The position numbers and the translations under genes were made by a program. From Methanoregula sp. (GTDB taxonomy: Archaea > Halobacteriota > Methanomicrobia > Methanomicrobiales > Methanospirillaceae): DNA of 7,075 bases. Each line of letters begins with the position of its first letter. Position 1 is the first letter of the stretch. Under the pieces are notes generated by a model, which saw only the letters and a list, made by a program, of their open reading frames with translations, ran no database searches and had not been told where the DNA came from. Below are positions 1 to 5,491 of this stretch, one piece after another. Where the stretch lies: positions 1-7,075 of the forward strand of contig JAPKXV010000048.1 in assembly GCA_026394635.1 (NCBI GenBank), given 5' to 3'.

Positions 1-130
1 GCTCCACCTCAGCAATCATAATCCCGGAAGGCAGGGTATCAGAAAAAACAAAGAGATCGAGATCACTTTCGTCAGTATTAGTCCCATCAGCCCAGCTCCC
101 ATATATTCCAACACCACGCGACCATGACGG
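1..130 (-). pseudogene. MNT-type nucleotidyltransferase domain, out-of-frame and partial 3' half of the wHTH gene
   Basis: This stretch reads on the minus strand in the frame one base ahead of the wHTH gene. It begins around PSWSRGVGIYGSWADG and continues through TNTDESDLDLFVF to the left edge, still open. It carries the minimal nucleotidyltransferase signature GS-x10-DxD: GS, ten residues, then DLD, which are the two metal-binding aspartates. In the family this domain transfers a nucleotide, often AMP, to a protein or small molecule. Fusions of an N-terminal winged helix to such a domain are common in methanogens. There is no start codon or ribosome binding site of its own at the join, so it should be the continuation of the gene starting at 407, separated by one surplus A in the run at 131-136. 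Domain identity is fairly sure. Whether the break is real, recoded or a base-calling error is not known. The 3' end lies outside the window. Confidence 0.75.
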
Positions 131-407
131 TTTTTTGAATACGGTTGAAACCCGGGTCTACATTCAGGAGACGTTTTACCGCTGAAGTCAGCGGGCACAT
201 CTTCAGCTGATACTTCCGGTTGATTCGTTCAAGTAAGCCTTCATGTTCGAGCAACGCGAGATACTGGGAGACTAACCCTTTTGACAATCCTGTCCTGATT
301 GTGACCTGCTGCACGGTGCAGACGGGCAATGAAAGGGTGGTCCGGAGCAATTTTATTCGTTCCTTCGTCCGGAAGAGGGCGGAGAGATCATGCAGGCGTT
401 CATTCAT
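87..407 (-). CDS. Winged helix-turn-helix regulator, N-terminal half of a frameshifted wHTH-nucleotidyltransferase
   Basis: The chosen start is the ATG at 407 (MNERLHDLSALFRTKERIKLL), giving 106 residues before a TGA at 89-87. An ATG at 437 and a TTG at 443 lie in frame upstream, but they fall inside the operator array and add a Cys-rich stretch unlike a domain. Residues about 12-62 form a winged HTH of the ArsR/MarR kind: helix 2 near TVQQVTIRTG, recognition helix SKGLVSQYLALLEHEG (42-57), then a wing ending KYQLK. Residues after about 92 (TVMVAWCWNIWELG) look like out-of-frame noise. Removing one A from the run at 131-136 joins IQK to PSWSRGVGIYGSWADG and the catalytic GS-x10-DxD motif. The protein probably binds the palindromes just upstream and represses its own promoter; this is inference from position. 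No strong Shine-Dalgarno precedes the ATG, consistent with a short-leader archaeal message. If the frameshift is real, the product is a free DNA-binding domain without the enzyme. Confidence 0.75.
   Translation of the reverse strand: MNERLHDLSALFRTKERIKLLRTTLSLPVCTVQQVTIRTGLSKGLVSQYLALLEHEGLLERINRKYQLKMCPLTSAVKRLLNVDPGFNRIQKTVMVAWCWNIWELG
131..136 (-). other. A6 homopolymer at the frame break between wHTH and nucleotidyltransferase
   Basis: On the minus strand the sequence reads ATTC, six A, CCGTC. Five A residues would keep the wHTH and the GS-x10-DxD domain in one frame. The run is a plausible place for a sequencing indel, a mutational slip, or transcriptional or translational slippage. 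The sequence alone cannot separate these. Confidence 0.7.
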
Positions 408-408
408 A

Positions 409-463
409 GTACATGAACAATATGATCCCCGTTTCATGAACAAAATGTTTGCGGTTCGTGAAC
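409..463 (-). promoter_or_regulatory. Operator array: three phased GTTCATGAAC-like palindromes
   Basis: Read on the plus strand, the sites are GTACATGAAC (409-418), TTTCATGAAC (432-441, preceded by G) and GTTCGTGAAC (454-463). Each differs by one base from the perfect palindrome GTTCATGAAC. Their centres are 23 and 22 bases apart, about two helical turns, so dimers bound at all three would face the same side of the DNA. The array lies between the TATA-like element at 466-472 and the ATG at 407, covering the expected transcription start and 5' leader. This is the arrangement expected for repression by the adjacent wHTH protein. The binding protein is inferred; the repeats and spacing are seen directly. 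Confidence 0.6.
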
Positions 464-465
464 AT

Positions 466-472
466 GAATATA
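466..472 (-). promoter_or_regulatory. Candidate TATA box for the wHTH gene
   Basis: The minus strand reads GG-TATATTC here, 59 bases or more upstream of the ATG at 407. A start site about 25 bases downstream would fall near 443, inside the operator array. No convincing purine-rich BRE is visible just upstream, so the call is tentative. Confidence 0.35.
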
Positions 473-520
473 CCGATGGAAATCATTGACTTCGAAATTT
501 GGACGCTCTTTTTGCCCCCG

Positions 521-543
521 TGCCAGGTGGCATACTCCTGGCA
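521..543. repeat. Perfect 7-bp inverted repeat (stem-loop)
   Basis: TGCCAGG at 521-527 pairs with CCTGGCA at 537-543 around a 9-base loop. A smaller competing palindrome, TGCCA-GG-TGGCA (521-532), shares the left arm. A run of five T follows at 547-551 on the plus strand, so it resembles a weak terminator in that direction. On the minus strand, where the genes lie, the following bases are C/G- and A-rich with no T tract. Confidence 0.45.
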
Positions 544-558
544 GAATTTTTCGTCCGG

Positions 559-590
559 CTGGATCACGCAGAAATCTATCGCTGATCCAG
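559..590. repeat. Perfect 8-bp inverted repeat (stem-loop)
   Basis: CTGGATCA at 559-566 pairs exactly with TGATCCAG at 583-590 around a 16-base loop. It lies 48 to 79 bases beyond the stop of the three-kinase operon. It could be a 3' end structure for the operon or part of a leader reading toward the wHTH gene. No T tract follows it on the minus strand. Confidence 0.45.
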
Positions 591-621
591 GACAGGTAGT
601 AATCCCGGGCCCGTGGATCGG

Positions 622-629
622 TTATATAA
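622..629. promoter_or_regulatory. Palindromic TATA-like box TTATATAA
   Basis: TTATATAA sits 9 bases beyond the stop codon of the kinase gene and reads the same on both strands. On the minus strand a start site about 25 bases on would be near 600, giving the wHTH gene a leader of about 190 bases with two stem-loops. It is the best archaeal TATA match in the intergenic stretch, but a chance AT-rich patch is quite possible. Confidence 0.3.
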
Positions 630-637
630 TCAGGATA

Positions 638-2842
638 TTACCTGAATATCCCTCTCGGCACCGTGATCTCAAACCGTGCACCGGTGTCCGGCACACCGTT
701 CTCGGTGATGGTGATACCCGTGATGGCGAGAATCTCCCGCGAGAGGAACAACCCGAGCCCGGTGTTCTTTCCAAAACCCCGGGTAAAGAGTCGCTTCTTG
801 TCCTCCATCGTAATTCCCACGCCGTCATCCTCGCAGATAATCAGAAGGCAGTCTCCTGACTCCTGGTACGAGATACGGATCGTCTTCATCCTCGTCCCCC
901 CGTAGCGGAGGGCGTTGTCGATCAGGTTATAAAAGACCTTCTCGAAGAGGGGATCAGCGAAAATTTCAGGCGCTTCCGGGTCTGTTTTGACTACGATATC
1001 CCGCATCGGCAGCTGGGTCAGAGCCTTTGCGATAGTTGCATTTATGTTCTGCCATGCAGGTGCAGCGGCTCCCAGTTCCTGGTAATTCTTGGTAAATGTG
1101 ATCTGATGCTCGATAGCATTTGCTGCAGCCTCCACGTTCCGGATGTAGACAATGAGTGACGCAGGTTTATCTATCACGTCCTTCGAAAGTTCGAGGTAAC
1201 CTTTCAGCACCATCAGCTGGTTAAGGATGTCGTGCCGGGTGATGGAAGAGAGCAGGTTTAATTGTTTGTTTGCATGCCGCAATGCATCTTCAGCACGTTT
1301 GCGGTCGGTTATGTCCCGCATGATGTGGACGGCGCCGGCAAACGTACCGGAAGGATCGATAATCGGGTCTGCCGTGACTTCGAACCAGTGGTCCCCGGCG
1401 GGTATTTCTATCCTTGTGCGTGTCAGGGTCTTTTTTGCTGATATAAATGGACATTCCGGAATTGGTCCCGTTGCTTTATGCACGACCTCCCAGCAGGGTT
1501 GATCTACCAGGTCCTCATGCATCACTCCCCCCAGTATCTCCCTCATCCGGTCATTGCAGCGTTGAAGATTTTGGTTGGCGTCGATTAAACAGATGCCGTC
1601 CGATGTGGCATTGAAGGTGATCTCCCATTCATTGGCGATCCTGGTAATTTCCTGCTCTGCTTTCTTCCGGTCGGTAATGTCCTGGAAGTACCAGACCCGC
1701 CCGTAATACCTGCCATCACTCCCGATCATGGGTGCAGAGTACCGGTCGAGGGTACGCGTATCAATGAGCCGGACCTCTTCCCGGCACTTCTCCTCCCGGT
1801 TCATGTAAAGGTACCGGACACGGGTGAGGAACTCTTTTGGATTGACGAGTTTATCGAGTACCGACTGGAGGACACGTTCATCCGATCGCGATGCAATTAC
1901 GTCAGGAGGAATACCCCAGATCTCAGTGAACCGGTGGTTATAACTGATGATCTTCCCCGCCTCATCGACAACGAGGATCCCTTCCGTTGTGACTTCCATC
2001 TGGCTGGAGAGGATGGCGTTCGATAGATGGAGCGCTGCCTCTGACCGCTTCCGTTCGGTGATGTCTTCAAAAACTGCTACAAAGTGCTCTTTTTCCGGCG
2101 AATATACGGAGATATGGAGCCATTTTTCTATCGGTTTGAAATCAATTTCGAACGATTCCGGTATGCCGGTCTGGGAAACCCTGCCATAAATCTCAAACAA
2201 CTCCGGGAAAGACTGCCGGATTCCGGGAAACACTTCAGTAAACAGTTTCCCGGTGATGCTTTTTATGCCGGTAATCCGGTAAAAAGCCTGGTTGACATTG
2301 AGATAGATGAGGTCTTTCGGATGACCTTCGCTGTCATAGATCATCCGGCAATAGGCAAATCCATCCAGCAAATTTTCAAAGAGCATGCGGTACTTCTCTT
2401 CACTCTCCCGGAGTGCCCCTTCCATCTCACGGATGCGGAGAAATGCCCGGATCGTCTCTACGAGCTCCCCCGGGTCCACCGGGTGTACAAGATATCCGTC
2501 CGCGCCTTTGGTGAGTCCTTCTGCCCGGTCTTTCGGGCTGACATACAGGGCGGAAAGGTGAACAACGAGGATTGATGCGGTATCCGGGTCCTGTTTGATC
2601 TGTTTGCAGACTTCAAAGCCGCTGATATCGGGCAGGTTCACGTCGAGGAGTACGAGGTCCGGGTGCTGGTCTGCTACCAGACGAAGGGCGTCGGTGCCAT
2701 TTACTGCTTCAATGACCTCGAACCCTGCACGGTTGAGAATCCGCGTGGTCGCATACCGTCCCGCTTCGTTGTCGTCTACATTCAGGATCCGCCAGATTCG
2801 CTTATCTGGCATTACGGTCCACTCCGCCGGTGCTCCTGACAC
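638..2842 (-). CDS. Cytoplasmic histidine kinase, REC-PAS-PAS-PAS-HATPase with noncanonical H box
   Basis: This is a soluble 734-residue sensor kinase that should autophosphorylate on histidine. Residues 16-138 are a receiver with acidic pair D23/D24, phosphoacceptor D67 and S97; the usual Lys is replaced by H120 (GYLVHP). Three PAS/PAC units follow at about 143-270, 275-395 and 400-515, each ending in a DIT(E/D)RK motif. The phosphoacceptor box is SSITRHDILNQL with H537, unlike the classical HisKA HExRTPL and like a form common in methanogen kinases. The HATPase has N box NLIDNALRYGG (about 639), G1 EDDGVGI (about 670) and G2 NTGLGLFL (about 692). No signal peptide or membrane segment is visible. 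The start chosen is GTG at 2842, immediately after the upstream stop, because GGAGGT lies 7 bases before it. An ATG at 2812 with GGAG 9 bases upstream matches the paralogue's start (MPD-R-WRILNVDDNEAG) and is a real alternative (724 residues). It is the last gene of the operon. The ligands of the PAS domains are unknown. Confidence 0.93.
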   Translation of the reverse strand: MSGAPAEWTVMPDKRIWRILNVDDNEAGRYATTRILNRAGFEVIEAVNGTDALRLVADQHPDLVLLDVNLPDISGFEVCKQIKQDPDTASILVVHLSALYVSPKDRAEGLTKGADGYLVHPVDPGELVETIRAFLRIREMEGALRESEEKYRMLFENLLDGFAYCRMIYDSEGHPKDLIYLNVNQAFYRITGIKSITGKLFTEVFPGIRQSFPELFEIYGRVSQTGIPESFEIDFKPIEKWLHISVYSPEKEHFVAVFEDITERKRSEAALHLSNAILSSQMEVTTEGILVVDEAGKIISYNHRFTEIWGIPPDVIASRSDERVLQSVLDKLVNPKEFLTRVRYLYMNREEKCREEVRLIDTRTLDRYSAPMIGSDGRYYGRVWYFQDITDRKKAEQEITRIANEWEITFNATSDGICLIDANQNLQRCNDRMREILGGVMHEDLVDQPCWEVVHKATGPIPECPFISAKKTLTRTRIEIPAGDHWFEVTADPIIDPSGTFAGAVHIMRDITDRKRAEDALRHANKQLNLLSSITRHDILNQLMVLKGYLELSKDVIDKPASLIVYIRNVEAAANAIEHQITFTKNYQELGAAAPAWQNINATIAKALTQLPMRDIVVKTDPEAPEIFADPLFEKVFYNLIDNALRYGGTRMKTIRISYQESGDCLLIICEDDGVGITMEDKKRLFTRGFGKNTGLGLFLSREILAITGITITENGVPDTGARFEITVPRGIFR

Positions 2843-5491
2843 TCATACGACCTCCGGGACCGGTACATCCCCTTCCCCCGACATACCGGGCAGTGTGAAC
2901 CTGAACGTGGTGCCCGTACCAGGACCATCCGATTCTGCCCATATCTTCCCGCCGTGCACTTCGATGATCCGCCGCACAATGGTCAGCCCGATGCCGGTTC
3001 CATGCGTGGATGTATCCAGCCGCTCGAAGAGGTTGAAGATCCGTTCGAGATACGTATGATCGATACCGATGCCATTGTCCTGCACGAAAAAGACCGGTGT
3101 TTCCCCGGTATCATCAACACCAATCCTGATCACCCGGTCCGGCTGGTTAAAGGAGAACTTGATGGCGTTCTCGATGAGGTTGACCATAACCTCCCGGATA
3201 CGGGCATGGTCAACGTATATGTCCGGGAGATCGGGCGCAATCTCGACCGTGACATTCCGTTCTGCAAGTGGCGCGGCAAGAAGATCGAGCGCTTCTTTAA
3301 CAATCAGGTTAAACCCGATCTTTTCCGGGGGTTTGGCAATCCTTCCAATCTGGGAAAGTTCAAGGAGGTCGAGAAGGAGCGACTGCATTGTCCCGGCAGC
3401 ATCCGTGATACGGTGGGCATCCGTTTTCATCTGGAGCAGATCATTTTTCGAGAGATTGTCTTCAAGGAGACCCGCAAACCACTTGATCGTGATGAGCGGG
3501 CTTCTGAGTTCGTGCGAGATCGTGTAGGTGAAGCGCTCCAGCTCGGCATTCTGATGTTCGAGTTTACAGATCAGGCGCTCTTTATTTTCTTCTGCTGCTT
3601 TGCGCCCGCTAATATCGTTAAAGAGGACACCTACTTTCCGGCTTTTTTCCCCGCCAACACGGAAAGCAAACACATCATAGTACCTCTGCATCGCAACAGC
3701 CGGGTTCTCAAAGCGAATGGATTCACCCGTTTGCGCCACGTTCCCGTAAATTTCAAACCAGTGTGAATCATGATTGGGGACCATCTCACGGATTGTCTTT
3801 CCCTGTGCCTGCCGGAGCCCCGTTTGCTTCTCGAATGCCGGATTGATTTCCAAAAAGCGGTAATCAGTCGCTTTGCCATCTGGATCATAGAGCATTTCGA
3901 TCACACAAAAACCTTCATCCATCCTCTCAAACAGTGTCCGATACCGTTCCTCGCTCTGCTTAAGTGAGTCTTCAGCAATCCTGCGCTCGGTGATGTCCCG
4001 GATACTGCACTGGATGACTGACAGGTTTTGGTCAATGGAATAGACGTTGCTGATAAACTCAACTTCGATCCTCTTTCCGTCTTTTGTTTCGAGCGGGAGG
4101 TTCTCGTACCGGATATAATCAGTTTTCTGCAATTCCAAAAAGGCGCTCTTTGAAGCCAACTGATCGCTAAAAAAACCGATATCCCATAGTTTTTTCCCGA
4201 TGAGTTCTTCTCTGGCATATCCGGTTAAGATTTTTATGAACGGGTTGGCGTCGATGATCTCGCTGGTATCCCGGTCCAGGATCAGGATCCCGTCCTTTGC
4301 CGATTCAAAGAGACGACGATACCGCGTCTCGGAGGTCATTATTTTCTCTTCAGCCAGTTTCTGCTCGCTGATATCAAGAAGGATCGCGATACCCCTGAAC
4401 CGTTCCTCATCAAGCATGGCACCGGCAATGAGGATCGGCAGGCGTGTCCCGTCCTTGCGGATGTATTCCTTCTTGAACGGATTTGCGTTGACACCCGTTG
4501 CCTTGAGTTCCTCAACGGATCTCTCATCCAGATACCGGAATTCCGGCGGCGTCATCGATTGCCAGTCGATCCGCCCGGACACAAGATCATCACGCGTGTA
4601 CCCGACCATCATCAGGAATGTGTCGTTGGCATCGGTGATCTTACCGTCCATGGTCCAATAGATAGCCCCGAACAGACCGGACTCGTTGAACCGGCTCAGG
4701 CGCTCCTCGCTCTCCTTAAGAGCCTCATTTACCTGTTTCCGGCCGGTAATGTCAATGACCGAGATCAATACTGCCGGCTCACCTTTGAACCGGAACTGGT
4801 TTCCCGTTAGGGAAACCCATTTCCCGGTGCCTTCCTTGGTGACGATTCTGAAATCATAGGGCCCGGGGGGATATTCCCCCGCTTGTCGCTGTCTGCCCCT
4901 CTCCCTGACAAGCTGCCGGAATTCCGGGGCAACGAAATCCCAGTAGCGCATGGAGTACAGCTCCTCACAGGAATACCCGGACATCAATTCACCTGCCGGA
5001 TTAGAGTATACCCAGTTGTCCCCCTGGTAGATCATTATCGCAACGGGTGTTGATTCAGCAAGCGTCCTGAATTTCTCCTCGCTCTCCTGCAACGCCATTT
5101 CCGCCTTCCTTATACGGAGAAACGACCGGACCGTTGCCACCAGTTCTTCGGGTTCAATGGGATGCACGAGATACCCGTCTGCCCCGCCTTCAAGCCCCAG
5201 CACCCGGTCTTTGGAGTTCATAAACACCGCCGACAGATGCACCACGGGGATTGATGCAGTCTTTGTATTCTGCTTGAGGCGCCGGGCGACTTCTAAGCCG
5301 CTGATGTCGGGGAGGTTCACGTCAAGCAAGACGAAGTCCGGGTGCTGGTCGGTTGCCAGCGCAAGAGCGTCAGCGCCATTTGCCGCTTCGATCACGTCAA
5401 AGCCCGCGTTCTTTAAGATCCTCGTGGTCGCATACCGTCCCGCTTCGTTGTCATCCACGTTCAGGATGCGCCACATTCGTGTATCAGGCAT
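2843..5491 (-). CDS. Cytoplasmic histidine kinase, REC-PAS-PAS-PAS-PAS-HisKA-HATPase
   Basis: This is a soluble 882-residue kinase. A receiver (about 7-128) has acidic pair D13/D14, phosphoacceptor D57 and S87, with H110 where Lys is usual (GYLVHP). Four PAS/PAC units follow, starting near 138, 262, 391 and 513 and separated by ESEE(K/R)-type linkers and D-I-(T/S) motifs. The HisKA box is TISHELRSPL with H660. The HATPase is complete: N box NLIENAIKFS (about 771), G1 DNGIGID (about 805), G2 GTGIGLTI (about 831). No membrane segment is visible, so the signal is internal: small-molecule, redox or light sensing by PAS, plus phosphorylation of the receiver. The start chosen is ATG at 5491, overlapping the upstream stop by 8 bases (ATGCCTGA), which implies coupled translation. 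A TTG at 5512 has no ribosome binding site. The receiver is about 73% identical by hand count to that of the downstream kinase, so the two are tandem paralogues with exchanged kinase cores. The cognate partner is inferred, not shown. Confidence 0.95.
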   Translation of the reverse strand: MPDTRMWRILNVDDNEAGRYATTRILKNAGFDVIEAANGADALALATDQHPDFVLLDVNLPDISGLEVARRLKQNTKTASIPVVHLSAVFMNSKDRVLGLEGGADGYLVHPIEPEELVATVRSFLRIRKAEMALQESEEKFRTLAESTPVAIMIYQGDNWVYSNPAGELMSGYSCEELYSMRYWDFVAPEFRQLVRERGRQRQAGEYPPGPYDFRIVTKEGTGKWVSLTGNQFRFKGEPAVLISVIDITGRKQVNEALKESEERLSRFNESGLFGAIYWTMDGKITDANDTFLMMVGYTRDDLVSGRIDWQSMTPPEFRYLDERSVEELKATGVNANPFKKEYIRKDGTRLPILIAGAMLDEERFRGIAILLDISEQKLAEEKIMTSETRYRRLFESAKDGILILDRDTSEIIDANPFIKILTGYAREELIGKKLWDIGFFSDQLASKSAFLELQKTDYIRYENLPLETKDGKRIEVEFISNVYSIDQNLSVIQCSIRDITERRIAEDSLKQSEERYRTLFERMDEGFCVIEMLYDPDGKATDYRFLEINPAFEKQTGLRQAQGKTIREMVPNHDSHWFEIYGNVAQTGESIRFENPAVAMQRYYDVFAFRVGGEKSRKVGVLFNDISGRKAAEENKERLICKLEHQNAELERFTYTISHELRSPLITIKWFAGLLEDNLSKNDLLQMKTDAHRITDAAGTMQSLLLDLLELSQIGRIAKPPEKIGFNLIVKEALDLLAAPLAERNVTVEIAPDLPDIYVDHARIREVMVNLIENAIKFSFNQPDRVIRIGVDDTGETPVFFVQDNGIGIDHTYLERIFNLFERLDTSTHGTGIGLTIVRRIIEVHGGKIWAESDGPGTGTTFRFTLPGMSGEGDVPVPEVV
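2850..2855 (-). promoter_or_regulatory. Shine-Dalgarno GGAGGT embedded in the end of the upstream kinase gene
   Basis: GGAGGT lies inside the final codons of the preceding gene (GAG GTC GTA TGA) and 7 bases before the GTG at 2842. It supports that start and coupled translation of the two kinases. An ATG at 2846 overlaps the stop, but its frame closes after 14 codons. Confidence 0.6.

Larger units (their letters stand above)
434..637 (-). other. Open frame continuing in phase after the stop of the downstream kinase (possible gene remnant)
   Basis: Directly after the TAA of the kinase gene (640-638) the same frame stays open for 67 codons to a TGA at 436-434. The translation has ordinary protein-like composition, for example DPRARDYYLSWISDRFLRDP and, later, NDFHRYIHVHEPQTF. 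There is no ATG, GTG or TTG in the frame, so it could be expressed only by readthrough, or it is the tail of a lost gene. I do not recognise the family. Against a real gene: 67 open codons can occur by chance, and the frame runs through two inverted repeats and into the operator array. Confidence 0.2.

Noticed and set aside
16..198. Third-frame minus-strand open frame with a hydrophobic tail
   Set aside because: It overlaps both halves of the wHTH-nucleotidyltransferase in the remaining frame. The hydrophobic stretch is a by-product of reading the GS-x10-DxD region out of frame.
1..407. HEPN/MNT toxin-antitoxin pair
   Set aside because: The nucleotidyltransferase motif fits, but no HEPN gene (R-x4-6-H) is seen in the window. 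The neighbour beyond the left edge is unknown.
521..551. Stem-loop plus five T as a plus-strand terminator
   Set aside because: No plus-strand gene is supported upstream, so there is nothing for it to terminate. It is kept only as an inverted repeat.
449..859. Plus-strand open frame across the intergenic stretch and the kinase 3' end
   Set aside because: Most of it mirrors the conserved HATPase of the kinase at 638-2842. The rest spans the inverted repeats. No family resemblance or good ribosome binding site is seen.
2084..2575. Plus-strand open frame of 163 codons, and similar ones at 5353-5964 and 6253-6654
   Set aside because: These are shadows of receiver, PAS and HATPase coding sequence on the minus strand.
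2804..2846. ATG at 2846 overlapping the upstream stop as ATGA
   Set aside because: Its frame closes after 14 codons, and it is not the frame of the downstream kinase.
2954..3766. Long plus-strand open frame of 270 codons
   Set aside because: It is antisense to the fourth PAS, HisKA and HATPase regions of the 882-residue kinase, whose motifs are all intact. Its translation shows no recognisable domain.
4865..4880. GGGGGG-ATATT-CCCCC inverted repeat
   Set aside because: It lies within conserved PAS coding sequence (AGEYPPGPYDF) and is explained by Pro/Gly codons. There is no sign of a separate role.
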